From Sandaracinobacteroides hominis (GTDB taxonomy: Bacteria > Pseudomonadota > Alphaproteobacteria > Sphingomonadales > Sphingomonadaceae): a DNA stretch of 64,000 nt. The stretch is taken from assembly GCF_016464365.1 (NCBI RefSeq), contig NZ_JADCUC010000003.1:248001-312000 (forward strand), given 5' to 3'. Position numbers and translations under genes: made by a program. Numbering within the stretch: position 1 is the first letter of the stretch; each line of letters starts with the position of its first letter. The notes under the pieces are model-generated. The model saw only the letters and a list, made by a program, of their open reading frames with translations, ran no database searches and was not told the DNA's origin. This document shows, piece after piece, positions 29,126 to 38,262 of this stretch.

Positions 29126-29659
29126 TCAGGCGGCAGTCGCTCCCCGAGAGAGCGCAACAACCCCACCGCGCGCCACTTCCACCAGCCCCACTTCGCGCAT
29201 CAGCTCGATGAACTGATCGACCTTCTGGGTGCTTCCGGAAATCTCGAACACAAAGCTCTGCGTGGTTGTATCCACCGGCCTTGCCCGAAAGATGTCGGCC
29301 AGCCGCAGCGCTTCCACCCGCTTCTCGCCGGTGCCGGCCACCTTCACCAGCGCCAGCTCGCGCTCGATATGCGGCCCCAGCTCGGAAAGATCGGTCACCG
29401 AATGCACCGGCACCAGCCTGTCCAGCTGCGCCGTGATCTGGTCGATCACCCGCCGCGGTCCGCTCGTCACGATGGTAATGCGCGAAACGCTCTCGTCCTC
29501 GGTAACGTCCGCCACCGTCAGGCTCTCGATATTATACCCGCGCGAGGAGAACAGGCCGGTAATCCGCCCCAACACGCCCGCCTCATTGTCGACCAGGATA
29601 GACAGCGTATGCCGCTCAGGCGCTTCCTCGGGGAACAGATTCTTCACTTTCGCCACCAT
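29126..29659 (-). CDS. ilvN: Acetolactate synthase small (regulatory) subunit
   Basis: This 177-residue subunit controls the catalytic IlvB subunit and mediates feedback inhibition by valine. The ACT domain starts with HTLSILVDNEAGVLGRITGL at about 17-36. The C-terminal ALS_ss_C domain follows. The ATG at 29659 overlaps the ilvB stop as ATGA, so translation is coupled. The longer upstream frame lies within ilvB and was rejected. Confidence 0.96.
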   Translation of the reverse strand: MVAKVKNLFPEEAPERHTLSILVDNEAGVLGRITGLFSSRGYNIESLTVADVTEDESVSRITIVTSGPRRVIDQITAQLDRLVPVHSVTDLSELGPHIERELALVKVAGTGEKRVEALRLADIFRARPVDTTTQSFVFEISGSTQKVDQFIELMREVGLVEVARGGVVALSRGATAA

Positions 29660-31410
29660 CACACCAGCGCCTCTGCCGATTTGTCCACCTTGCCCTCGAC
29701 CTGCTCCGGCCCCAGGATCATGTCCACATGGCTCGCCCCCGAAGGGATCATCGGGAAGCAGTTCGCGTGGCGTTCCACCATGCAATCGACAAACACCGGC
29801 CCGTCATACGCCAGCATCTCGGCGATGCCCGCGTCCAGCTGGTCCTCGGTCTCGATACGGATGCCCTTCCAGCCATAGGCCTCTGCCAGCTTCACGAAAT
29901 CGGGCAGGCTGTCGGAATAGCTCTGCGAATGCCGCCCTTCATAGGTGAGGTCCTGCCACTGGCGGACCATCCCCATATATTCGTTGTTCAGCACGAACAC
30001 CTTCACCGGCAGCCGGTATTGCGACGCCGTCCCCAGCTCCTGGATGTTCATCTGGATCGACGCCTCGCCGGCGATATCCATCACCAGCGCCTTCGGATTG
30101 CCCAGCTGCGCGCCGATGGCGGCCGGCAGGCCATAGCCCATCGTTCCCAGCCCGCCGCTCGTCAGCCACTTGTTCGGCTGCTCGAAATCGAAATGCTGTG
30201 CCGCCCACATCTGGTGCTGGCCGACTTCGGTGGTGACGATCGGATTGCGCTTGTGCGTCGCTTCCCACAGCCGCCGGATGGCGTGCTGCGGCTGGATCTT
30301 TTCGCCCTTCTGGCTGAACGCCAGCGACTGGCGCGCGCGCCAGCCCTTGATGCGGTTCCACCAATCCTCCTGCACCGGCGCCTTCAACCCGCGCGCCCGC
30401 CACAGCTTCACCACATCTTCCAGCACATGCCCCACATCGCCCTCGATCGTCAGGTCGACGCGCACCGTCTTGTTGAAGCTGGAGGGGTCGATATCGACAT
30501 GGATCTTGCGGCTGTTGGGGCTGAATCCGTCCAGCCGGCCGGTCACCCGGTCGTCAAAACGCGCGCCCAGGCACAGCATCAGGTCGCACTGGTTCATCGC
30601 CAGATTGGCCTCATAGGTGCCGTGCATCCCCAGCATTCCCAGAAACTGCGGGTCGCTTGCCGGAAAGGCGCCAAGGCCCATCAGCGTCGAGGTGACGGGC
30701 GCCTTTGTCAGCCGCGCCAGATCGCGCAGCAGGGTCGAGGCGCCCGGACCTGCGTTGATCACCCCGCCGCCCACATAGAGGATCGGCCGCTCGGCGCTGG
30801 CCAGCATCTCCATCGCCGCCTCGATGGCGGCAAGGTCGCCCTTCACCTTCGGGCGATAGGTCTTGTGCTCGATCTTGCCCGGCTTCAGATAGCGGGCGGT
30901 CGCCACCTGCACATCCTTCGGAATATCGATCACCACCGGGCCGGGGCGGCCCGAAGTTGCGATATGAAACGCCTCGTGGATGATCGGACCCAGCCGCGCC
31001 GTGTCCTTCACCAGATAGTTGTGCTTGGAACAGTGGCGGGTGATCCCCACCGTGTCGCATTCCTGAAAGGCGTCGCTGCCGATCAGGTGGGTAGCAACCT
31101 GCCCCGTCAGCACCACGATCGGGATCGAATCCATCAGCGCGTCGGCGATGCCGGTCACGGCATTGGTGGCGCCGGGGCCGGAGGTCACCAGCACGACGCC
31201 GGGCTTGCCGGTGGAGCGCGCATAGCCTTCCGCCGCATGCACGGCGGCCTGCTCGTGCCGCACCAGAATGTGGCGAATGGCGGTCTGCCTGAAAATTGCA
31301 TCGTAAATGGGAAGAACCGCACCGCCCGGATAGCCGAACACGGTGTCGACCCCAAGGTCGATCAACGCGTTCACCAGGATATCAGCGCCGCTCAGCTCCC
31401 GGCCGTGCAT
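29659..31410 (-). CDS. ilvB: Acetolactate synthase large (catalytic) subunit
   Basis: This 583-residue ThDP enzyme makes acetolactate or acetohydroxybutyrate from pyruvate, the committing step of branched-chain amino acid synthesis. The catalytic Glu lies in [18 protein letters not shown]. The ThDP/Mg motif in the third domain begins [18 protein letters not shown] before ATG 31410 fixes the start. The ilvB-ilvN-ilvC order is the usual one. The motif uses GEA where many family members have GDG/GDA, a small variation at a metal-binding loop. Confidence 0.96.
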   Translation of the reverse strand: MHGRELSGADILVNALIDLGVDTVFGYPGGAVLPIYDAIFRQTAIRHILVRHEQAAVHAAEGYARSTGKPGVVLVTSGPGATNAVTGIADALMDSIPIVVLTGQVATHLIGSDAFQECDTVGITRHCSKHNYLVKDTARLGPIIHEAFHIATSGRPGPVVIDIPKDVQVATARYLKPGKIEHKTYRPKVKGDLAAIEAAMEMLASAERPILYVGGGVINAGPGASTLLRDLARLTKAPVTSTLMGLGAFPASDPQFLGMLGMHGTYEANLAMNQCDLMLCLGARFDDRVTGRLDGFSPNSRKIHVDIDPSSFNKTVRVDLTIEGDVGHVLEDVVKLWRARGLKAPVQEDWWNRIKGWRARQSLAFSQKGEKIQPQHAIRRLWEATHKRNPIVTTEVGQHQMWAAQHFDFEQPNKWLTSGGLGTMGYGLPAAIGAQLGNPKALVMDIAGEASIQMNIQELGTASQYRLPVKVFVLNNEYMGMVRQWQDLTYEGRHSQSYSDSLPDFVKLAEAYGWKGIRIETEDQLDAGIAEMLAYDGPVFVDCMVERHANCFPMIPSGASHVDMILGPEQVEGKVDKSAEALV

Positions 31411-31670
31411 TCCAAGGCTCCTTTTCCTTTTGCCGCTGCTGCATATGCAGCTAGGCTCCGCCCGCGGGGTGCGGGCAAGAGCGGGCGGCTTAGGTAGGCC
31501 AATGCCGGCTGTCAACGCCAATTATGACATGGCGTTGCGAAAACGGTCTCTTCGTTGTATTTTTATGTCTCAAACGGGCGACTTTGAACATGATTCAAAG
31601 CCGCCCGCTTGCCACTGGTCAAGAATCACCAACCCTGATGATTTGCTACGCAACGCTTACCAAAAAAGCG

Positions 31671-32822
31671 TCAGGCGATGCTTATCCTCAGGCCCGCATT
31701 GGCGCGGCGGCGACGAGCGGCAACGCCCACAAGGCCGAAGCCCGCAATCAGCATCGCCCAGGTCGCGGGCTCAGGCACCGCTTCGGAGAACATCGCCGGG
31801 TCCAGATTGCCCTGGTAGGTGCCCAGATGCACCTGACCGCCCTGGTTGAAGCTGCCGGCCACGATCGAGCCTTCCAGATCGGCGCGGTTTGCGAGCGCCG
31901 CATAGGGGGCCAGGATGGAGCCGTGCGTCATACGGTTGACGTTCAGCCCGGTCGCGTCCGAGAAGTTCCAGATGATGTTGTCGTTCAGCGCCGCATTCAG
32001 GCCGCCGATCGAGTTGGCGTTCCAGTCATACTTGCCGTCACCGGTGATGTTGATGAGGATCGTCATCGCCGGGTCCGACACCTTCATGTCGAACTCGCCG
32101 AAGTTGAAAAGGCTGTCGGACATGTTGAAGACCGAATAGCCCTTGCCATTGTCGACGGCGTTGAAGGTCAGACGGCTGCCGAACACGCTGGTCGAGTTGC
32201 CGGCGGTGGCTTCCAGCCCGGCCAATTCCACCGAAAGCGCCTTCAGGTCGGCCGACAGCTGCGACTGTTCGGCGGTGAGGCCGGCAACCAGCGGCTGGGT
32301 GAAGCTGTCGCCCAGGTTGAATTGCGAGGAGGCGCCGTTCGAGTTGAAATTGCCTTCCTTCTTGCCGCCGGCCTGAATGGTCGAACCGTTCGAGCCGTTG
32401 ATGTTCTTCGCAACGCCGCCGATCTTCACCGTCGCGCCCTGGGCGTTCAGGTTCACGCCGCTGTTCAGGCTGCCGCCCACGATCAGGCCGGGCTTGGAAG
32501 CGGCGTTGGTCCCGTTGTTCAGGTTGATGCCGTTGCCGGTCACATTGCCCACCACGGTCAGCGTAGCGCGCGACGAATCCGTCGCGCCCTGCGATCCGCG
32601 ACCGGTGCCGAACGTGGAACCGTTGCTCAGGTTGCCGCCGACGAAGGTCTTGCCTTCGACATTGGAGCCGCCCTTCATGTCGCCCAGCACGATCAGGTTC
32701 ACTTCGCGCATGGCTTGCAGGCCGGCGAGCGGGTCACCCACGGGAGCGGCTGCCATTGCAGGCATCGAAACGGTGGAAACGAGCGCGCTGGCAAACACGC
32801 CAGCAAGAAGGCGGGAGTTCAT
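31671..32822 (-). CDS. Choice-of-anchor A-family secreted protein with PEPxxWA-CTERM signal
   Basis: The protein has 383 residues. A signal peptide covers about 1-25. The mature domain begins near MREVNLIVLGDMKGGSNVEG, the hallmark opening of choice-of-anchor A (ice-binding/adhesin-like beta-helix) proteins, and has many Asn/Gly-rich turns. The C-terminal signal is VPEPATWAML, a hydrophobic helix and ARRRRANA with a short tail. GAGGA upstream selects ATG 32822. It is likely surface-displayed and may act in adhesion or biofilm. A palindromic TTAAC element lies about 83 bp upstream. Confidence 0.9.
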   Translation of the reverse strand: MNSRLLAGVFASALVSTVSMPAMAAAPVGDPLAGLQAMREVNLIVLGDMKGGSNVEGKTFVGGNLSNGSTFGTGRGSQGATDSSRATLTVVGNVTGNGINLNNGTNAASKPGLIVGGSLNSGVNLNAQGATVKIGGVAKNINGSNGSTIQAGGKKEGNFNSNGASSQFNLGDSFTQPLVAGLTAEQSQLSADLKALSVELAGLEATAGNSTSVFGSRLTFNAVDNGKGYSVFNMSDSLFNFGEFDMKVSDPAMTILINITGDGKYDWNANSIGGLNAALNDNIIWNFSDATGLNVNRMTHGSILAPYAALANRADLEGSIVAGSFNQGGQVHLGTYQGNLDPAMFSEAVPEPATWAMLIAGFGLVGVAARRRRANAGLRISIA

Positions 32823-32904
32823 TTGCATCCTCATGTCGGGAGACGGCCTCTTGCCGCCACCAATCATGTGGATATTGACGGCCCGATTTTCCAGACCCTG
32901 CGAA

Positions 32905-32921
32905 CGTTAACCAATGTTACG
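32905..32921. promoter_or_regulatory. CGTTAAC-CAAT-GTTACG element upstream of PEP-CTERM gene
   Basis: The near-palindrome CGTTAACCAATGTTACG lies 82 bp upstream of the choice-of-anchor A gene. It closely resembles the reverse of the palindrome at 24095-24113. It also contains TTAACC, a CtrA-half-site-like word. Confidence 0.4.
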
Positions 32922-32927
32922 GCCGCT

Positions 32928-33968
32928 CTACAGGCGTAAAAACGCCCTGTTGCGACGCCGTGCTGCAACCCCTACTGCCCCGAAGCCGGCAAGCATAAGA
33001 CCCCATGTCGCTGGTTCGGGAACTGAAGCGATTCCAATCTGTTCTGCGACGCGCACGGCAATTGCCCGCTGCACGTCGGTGGTTACATGGATGCCGTCGA
33101 AACTCAGATATCCGGTGCAGTCGATATTTGGCGATGGCGTCTCTCCAACCAGGCAGGGCGTCACGAAATCCAGTGTTGCCGGCAGGCCGAACTGGGTGGG
33201 ATCGGCCAACAGATCGTTGAAGAAATCGAAATAGTCGAAGCGATAGAGGCTGGAGCCGAGCAGGTCGAAACCGGACTGCGCGGCATCCAGGCTGGAGTTG
33301 AGCAGACCCTGCAGGAACTGCCCTTCCACTTCGGTCGGGTTCGGCACGCCGGCGATCAGGATATGCTTGGCGCCAGCCGAGGCCAGCCCCAGCGCCACGC
33401 CGGTCATGTTCTGCACATAGGCGGTCTGCACCGCGGAAATGGCGGCCGCCTTGTCGGCGGGCGAAAGACCGGGATCAGCGCCGATCTCCTGAATGTAGTT
33501 CACATCATTGTTGCCGAAGTTCAGCACATAAAGCGCGCCGGCATCGACGGTCAGGCCGAAAGTCGCCAGATAGCCCTGATAGAAGGCGACCTGTGTCGGC
33601 AGGCCGGGGATGGTGCCCAGTGGCTGCACATCGTCGCCCGAAGCACGTGCGCCGCCGACGGCGAAATTGGTTGCGCCCAACGTGAAGGGCGGCGGCACCA
33701 CCGCGGCGCCGACATTGAAGGCTTTGGTGGGCCTGCCGAAATTCGCATAGCCCAGATAATCGATCCAGGTCGGCCCGTCGGAGAAGCGGCCCTGCCAATA
33801 GCCCTGCGAGGCGGGCGCGAACGCGCCGCCGGTCGCCCGGTTCACAGCGCCCGCATCAACGAAACTGTCCCCGAAGATCACGAACTGCGATGGCGTGAAC
33901 GCGGCCTCGGCAGCGGTCGGCAAGGCGACGACAAGCAGCGCCGATGCCAGCATGGCAAATCTCTTCAT
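32928..33968 (-). CDS. SGNH/GDSL esterase-lipase with PEPxxWA-CTERM signal
   Basis: This 346-residue exported hydrolase has a signal peptide at about 1-23. Block I is FGDSFVDAG (catalytic Ser in GDS), the block III GNND appears in NFGNNDVNYI, and block V is FDGIHVTTD (catalytic Asp and His). The enzyme probably hydrolyses ester bonds in lipids or acetylated polysaccharide outside the cytoplasm. The protein ends VPEPATWGLM, hydrophobic helix, ARRRNRAF. GGGGGAGA upstream fixes ATG 33968. TTAACCAT lies about 60 bp upstream. Confidence 0.9.
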   Translation of the reverse strand: MKRFAMLASALLVVALPTAAEAAFTPSQFVIFGDSFVDAGAVNRATGGAFAPASQGYWQGRFSDGPTWIDYLGYANFGRPTKAFNVGAAVVPPPFTLGATNFAVGGARASGDDVQPLGTIPGLPTQVAFYQGYLATFGLTVDAGALYVLNFGNNDVNYIQEIGADPGLSPADKAAAISAVQTAYVQNMTGVALGLASAGAKHILIAGVPNPTEVEGQFLQGLLNSSLDAAQSGFDLLGSSLYRFDYFDFFNDLLADPTQFGLPATLDFVTPCLVGETPSPNIDCTGYLSFDGIHVTTDVQRAIAVRVAEQIGIASVPEPATWGLMLAGFGAVGVAARRRNRAFLRL

Positions 33969-34027
33969 GCGCGATTCTCCCCCGAAACCCTCATCGGAGG
34001 CTCTCACTTTGCCTGGCACTCCGCAAG

Positions 34028-34035
34028 ATGGTTAA
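34028..34035. promoter_or_regulatory. TTAACCAT element (minus strand) upstream of SGNH hydrolase
   Basis: ATGGTTAA on the plus strand reads TTAACCAT on the minus strand. It lies 59 bp before the SGNH-hydrolase ATG, within the 74-bp gap to miaA. It is identical to the octamer at 286-293. Confidence 0.35.
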
Positions 34036-34042
34036 TCCTGAT

Positions 34043-34909
34043 TCAGGAATGCCGCGGCCAATCCCCGGTCTGGTTACGCGCCCAGGTCGCCTGCCGCTTG
34101 GCATATTGGCGGGTGTCCAGCTTCCACCGCTCGATGGCCTCCGCTTCGGACAATTCACCCGCCAGCAGCGCCAGCAGCGGCGGCACGCCGATGGCGCGCA
34201 TCACCGGCAGCGCCGGCGGCAGCCTGCGCGCGGCCAGCCGCTCCACTTCGGCCAGCGCGCCTGCCCTCCACATCGCCTCGATGCGGCTATCGATGCGCTG
34301 CACCAGCACGTCACGGGGAACCTCTACCACCAGCGGCTCCAGCTCCACCTCGTCCAGCAGGCCGCCCTGCGGAGAGGCCAGCTGCCAATCGGCCAGCGAT
34401 CGGCCGGTGGAGCGGATCACCTCCAGCGCGCGGGCGTTGCGCTGGGTATCGTTGGCGTGAAGGCGCGAAGCCATGGCCGGATCCTCTGCCTCCAGTGCCG
34501 ACCGCACATCCAGAAGCTGGCGAACATTTGCCCGGACTTCCTGGGATATCGGCGGAACGGCGGCGATGCCCTCCAGCAGCGTGCGCAGATAGAGGCCGGT
34601 GCCGCCGACGAGGATCGGCAGCAGCCCGGCCGCATGGGCGGCGGCGATTTCCGCGCGCGCCAGTTCGGCCCAGCGGGCGGCGGTGCAGGCCTCCGCGCCA
34701 TCGATGGCGCCGAACAGGCGATGCGGGGCCTGCTGCATTTCCGCCGCGGAGGGCCGGGCCGAGAGGATGGAGAGGTCGGCATAGACCTGGCTGGCGTCGG
34801 CGTTGATGACCACGCCTCTCCGCTCAGCGGCCAGCTTCAGGGCCAGCGCCGACTTGCCGCTGGCGGTCGGGCCTGCAATGACGGCCAGCGGAGGCCTTAA
34901 CCCTGACAT
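34043..34909 (-). CDS. miaA: tRNA dimethylallyltransferase
   Basis: This 288-residue enzyme transfers a dimethylallyl group to A37 of tRNAs that read UNN codons. The P-loop is AGPTASGKSALA at about residues 12-23. DASQVYADL and LVGGTGLYLRTLLEG are conserved MiaA blocks. The ATG at 34909 shares the bases CATG with the divergent serB ATG, so the two genes have no intergenic space. The long upstream reading frame crosses serB and was rejected. Confidence 0.96.
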   Translation of the reverse strand: MSGLRPPLAVIAGPTASGKSALALKLAAERRGVVINADASQVYADLSILSARPSAAEMQQAPHRLFGAIDGAEACTAARWAELARAEIAAAHAAGLLPILVGGTGLYLRTLLEGIAAVPPISQEVRANVRQLLDVRSALEAEDPAMASRLHANDTQRNARALEVIRSTGRSLADWQLASPQGGLLDEVELEPLVVEVPRDVLVQRIDSRIEAMWRAGALAEVERLAARRLPPALPVMRAIGVPPLLALLAGELSEAEAIERWKLDTRQYAKRQATWARNQTGDWPRHS

Positions 34910-35795
34910 GCTGATCTGCACCCTGATTTCACCCACCGGCTTGTCGCAGGCCGATATCGATGCCGCAAGCAATGCCCTCGGTTCGATGGGCGGAATCCTT
35001 TCCGCCGAAGTGGCGCTGGACCCGCCGTTTGCGACCGATCTGGTCGTGCGCGGGCTCAGCAAGTCTGCGGCTCGGACGTTGCTGGAGGCTCTGCCGGGCA
35101 TCGATGTCGTCGTGCAGCCTGCCGGCGGCGTGCGGCGGAAAGGGCTGCTGGTGGCGGACATGGACTCCACGATGATCGGGCAGGAATGCATCGACGAACT
35201 GGCGGATTTCGCCGGAAAGAAGGCGGAGATCGCCGCGATTACCGAGCGCGCCATGCAAGGGGAACTGGACTTTGCCGAGGCGCTGGATGCGCGGGTTGCG
35301 GCTTTGGCGGGGCTGGAGGCGGATGCCATTCGGCAATGCCTGGAAGAGCGGATTTTCCTGACGCCGGGCGCCCGTACCTTGATCCAGACCATGAAGGGGC
35401 TTGGGGCGCGGACCGTGCTGATTTCGGGTGGGTTCACGGCTTTTACGGAGACGGTGGCTTCGTTGATCGGGTTTGACCGGCAGGTTGCGAACTTGCTCCA
35501 TGTTGAGGCTGGCAGGCTGACCGGGACTGTCGGAAAGCCGATTGTGGATTCTGCGGTGAAGCGGACGACGCTGGTTGCGGAGCGGGAGGCTTTGGGATTG
35601 GCGGAGGAGGCGACGCTGGCAGTGGGCGATGGGGCGAACGACATTCCCATGCTGGAAGCTGCCGGGCTGGGCATTGCCTATCATGCGAAGCCCAAGGCAG
35701 CAGCGGCGGCCGACGCGGCCGTGCGCGTCGGCGACCTGACCAGCCTGCTATGGGCGCAGGGGATTCCCCGCTCGGAGTGGACTATCGACCAGTAG
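34908..35795 (+). CDS. serB: Phosphoserine phosphatase
   Basis: This 295-residue HAD-family phosphatase makes serine from phosphoserine. The nucleophile motif is DMDSTMIGQE (two Asp) at about 85-94, the second motif is LISGGFT, and the third is GDGANDIPML. The N-terminal 75 residues form an ACT-like regulatory region. The start overlaps the miaA start. Base composition changes inside this gene: the first 100 bases are C-rich and the later part is strongly G-rich. The 3' end overlaps the convergent S10 gene by 14 bp. Confidence 0.96.
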   Translation: MLICTLISPTGLSQADIDAASNALGSMGGILSAEVALDPPFATDLVVRGLSKSAARTLLEALPGIDVVVQPAGGVRRKGLLVADMDSTMIGQECIDELADFAGKKAEIAAITERAMQGELDFAEALDARVAALAGLEADAIRQCLEERIFLTPGARTLIQTMKGLGARTVLISGGFTAFTETVASLIGFDRQVANLLHVEAGRLTGTVGKPIVDSAVKRTTLVAEREALGLAEEATLAVGDGANDIPMLEAAGLGIAYHAKPKAAAAADAAVRVGDLTSLLWAQGIPRSEWTIDQ

Positions 35796-37317
35796 TTCCC
35801 TGGCGGATGAAGCCGCGGACGTCGTCCGTCAGCTTCACCAGATCGGCTTCACGGACGTACATCATGTGGCCGGCATCATAATAATGATATTGGATGCGGT
35901 CCTGCGGGATGCCGGTGCGCTGCAGCGAATATTCGGCGGCGAAGAAGGGCGTGGCGAAATCATACCAGCCCTGCCCCACGAAGACGCGAAGCCCTGAATT
36001 CTCGCGCAGCGCCTTGCCGATATTGGGGGCGAGGTTGAGATAGGCGTTGTCGTCGCGGCCGCCGATGCGCCAGTCCCAGTCGCTGACGCCGCCGATGGTG
36101 ACATATTGCTTCGGCGTATCGAACTTCAGGTCTTCGCGGGCATAGGCGTTCATCGCCGCGGTATAGCTGGCATCGATGCCGTAGAAGCTGGGATCGTTGT
36201 CAGGCCCCTCGCCGGCGTTGTCGTAGTCCTTGCCGGTATAGCGGGAATCGAGGCGGCCGACGGTGACTCCGCGATCGCGCAGCAGCTCCTTGTAGAAGCG
36301 GTCGGGGACGACGCGGAGATCGGCTTTTTCCAGATAGTCTTCGGAAAGGCCGGTGTAACGGGCGAGCTGGGTGCGGATCTGCGCGCGTTCGGCGGCGGGG
36401 AGCTTCTGGCCCCTGGCGAGCGCGGTCAGATAGGGGCCGATTGCCCACTGCCGGGCTTCCTCGACGAAGGCGGCGACGTCTGCCGGCTTGTTGGCGACCT
36501 TGTTGTGATACCAGGCGGTGGCGGCCATCGAGGGCAGGTTCGTCACATAGACCAGCTCGTTGCCGGGCGCCTCTGAGCCGAGGGCGAAATCGAGCACGGT
36601 GGAGATGAGGATGATGCCGTTCAGGCCGACATCATTGTAGCTGCCCTCCAGCTCCTTCACGAGCGCAGCGGAGCGGGTGGTGCCATAGCTTTCGCCGCCG
36701 ATATATTTCGGGCTGTTCCAGCGGTTGTTGGTGCTGAGCCATTTGCGGATGAACTGATCGATGGACTTGGCGTCTGCCGTGACGCCCCAGAAGGTCTTCG
36801 GATCGGTATCGCCCAGCGCGCGGGAGAAGCCGGTGCCGACGGGATCGATGAAGACGATATCGGTGACATCGAGCAGGCTGTGCGGGTTGGCGATGAGCGG
36901 ATAGGGGGGCGCGCCGTCATCGCGGGCGTCGCTGGGGATGGCGACGCGCTTGGGACCGAAGGCGCCCATGTGCAGCCAGAGCGAGCCGGAGCCGGGGCCG
37001 CCGTTGTAGAGGAAGGTGACGGGGCGGTTCGTGTCCTTGCCGTCCTTTACATAGGCGGTCGAGAAGATGGCAGCGGTGGGCTTGCCCTTCGCGTCGGTCA
37101 GATAGGTCTCGCTGGCGGTGGCGGTGTAGCTGATCGACTTGCCGTTGAAGGTCCCGGAGTGCTTTGTCACCGAGACATTGGGCGGCGGGATTTCGGCAGG
37201 CGCTTCCTTGGCGGCATCGGCTTTCGCATCGGGTTTTCCCTGTGCGTGCAGCGGTGCGGTGGCAAAGGTGGCGGCGAGGCCGGCGGCGAAGATGGGTGCG
37301 ACGAGTTTCTGGATCAT
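35782..37317 (-). CDS. S10-family serine carboxypeptidase, secreted
   Basis: This 511-residue exported peptidase removes C-terminal residues from peptides. A signal peptide covers about 1-25 (ends LHAQ). The oxyanion segment is YNGGPGSGSLW, the nucleophile Ser is in GGESYGTTR, the Asp is in QGWYDFATP and the His in YDAGHMMY. This is a complete serine-hydrolase triad. The gene ends within the last codons of convergent serB. A parS-type palindrome lies about 65 bp upstream of its ATG. Confidence 0.94.
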   Translation of the reverse strand: MIQKLVAPIFAAGLAATFATAPLHAQGKPDAKADAAKEAPAEIPPPNVSVTKHSGTFNGKSISYTATASETYLTDAKGKPTAAIFSTAYVKDGKDTNRPVTFLYNGGPGSGSLWLHMGAFGPKRVAIPSDARDDGAPPYPLIANPHSLLDVTDIVFIDPVGTGFSRALGDTDPKTFWGVTADAKSIDQFIRKWLSTNNRWNSPKYIGGESYGTTRSAALVKELEGSYNDVGLNGIILISTVLDFALGSEAPGNELVYVTNLPSMAATAWYHNKVANKPADVAAFVEEARQWAIGPYLTALARGQKLPAAERAQIRTQLARYTGLSEDYLEKADLRVVPDRFYKELLRDRGVTVGRLDSRYTGKDYDNAGEGPDNDPSFYGIDASYTAAMNAYAREDLKFDTPKQYVTIGGVSDWDWRIGGRDDNAYLNLAPNIGKALRENSGLRVFVGQGWYDFATPFFAAEYSLQRTGIPQDRIQYHYYDAGHMMYVREADLVKLTDDVRGFIRQGTTGR

Positions 37318-37381
37318 ATTGGCTGGATTGCACCGCCGCGCGCGCAGCGCAAGGCCCCATCGACTGATACCATTATGGTAA

Positions 37382-37399
37382 TTGTTCCACGTGGAACAA
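37382..37399. other. parS (ParB-binding) site
   Basis: TTGTTCCACGTGGAACAA is a perfect 18-bp palindrome. Its inner 16 bp, TGTTCCACGTGGAACA (37383-37398), match the bacterial chromosomal parS consensus TGTTNCACGTGNAACA at every position. It lies in the 206-bp gap between two genes, upstream of the S10 peptidase. The parA and parB genes are not in this window. I saw no second full match. Confidence 0.85.
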
Positions 37400-37523
37400 A
37401 TCCAACAATATTGGGCTGATTTTGTACAGGATCAAACGCTTGCACCCGACTGCGTAGGAGAAAGTTACAAGATTCCACCGTTTGCCTTGTATCTACGCCG
37501 ATCCCATGGCTGATCTGTGTTGC

Positions 37524-38204
37524 CTACTTGCAGGCCGTATTCTCCGTGTTGTTACAGACAAGAATGGGACCCAGCACTGCCAGCCTTGCCTCGGCTTCTT
37601 CAAACGGAATCGGCGCCTTGTCGGTGTAGGGTTTGCCGCGATACGCATACTGAACGGTGTAGATATTTTTGTCGTCCCGCAGGACATAGATAAACGCCTG
37701 CTCGCCAACTTCTCCGGCAGCCGTCGGCGAACGGCCACAGCCCATGGTGACAAGCCTGACCTTTGCGTCGCCGAAGTCAGGCCGGTCTCCCAGATCCTTG
37801 AATACCGAGGGCGAGCAGCGGGCAGAGGGATCAAACTTGGAGCCGATCTGCTCCATGGTGACAGGAAGCGCGCCAACGTCATTCATCGCAACCACCGTGA
37901 TCATCTGCTTCCAATCATGGACGGTTTGCCCATCCGGTACATACTCCGCCAGATACATATCCGCCGATCGCTGGATCGATCCTGGAACAAAGCCTCGGGG
38001 AATTTTAAGATTTACGAGCCGCCCGAAGAGCGTGGTTGGGATGCTCACAGACTTCACTTCCGAGGCCTTAGGATCGGCCCAGACGTCGCGGAACATCTTG
38101 GCCATCGCCTCGACTTCTCCCGGTGTAGACCCGGACTGCGCGCGAACAGGGGAAAGGCCGGCGACCATCGTGATGGCAGCGAACACAAACGCAAAACGGA
38201 ACAT
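37524..38204 (-). CDS. Secreted protein of unknown function
   Basis: The protein has 226 residues. A signal peptide covers about 1-22 (ends PVRAQ). The mature part has mixed alpha/beta character, a central EYVPDGQTVHDWKQMITVVA block, and four Cys near SARCSPS, TMGCGRS, LVCNN and TACK that may form disulfides. I do not recognise the family. GGAGG 6 nt before ATG 38204 fixes the start. It lies between the parS-containing gap and gatB, on the same strand as gatB but 58 bp from it. Confidence 0.75.
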   Translation of the reverse strand: MFRFAFVFAAITMVAGLSPVRAQSGSTPGEVEAMAKMFRDVWADPKASEVKSVSIPTTLFGRLVNLKIPRGFVPGSIQRSADMYLAEYVPDGQTVHDWKQMITVVAMNDVGALPVTMEQIGSKFDPSARCSPSVFKDLGDRPDFGDAKVRLVTMGCGRSPTAAGEVGEQAFIYVLRDDKNIYTVQYAYRGKPYTDKAPIPFEEAEARLAVLGPILVCNNTENTACK

Positions 38205-38262
38205 CAATCCTCCGGACACAGGTACAACCTACAACCAGTTCGGCCTATGCGAAGACTATTGG

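Noticed and set aside
29728-31497. 589-codon open frame on the plus strand
   Set aside because: It lies wholly antisense to ilvB, which has full acetolactate synthase motifs; long antisense frames are expected in high-GC DNA.
33644-33649. CACGTG core inside the SGNH hydrolase gene
   Set aside because: The flanking bases do not match parS; it is chance within coding DNA.
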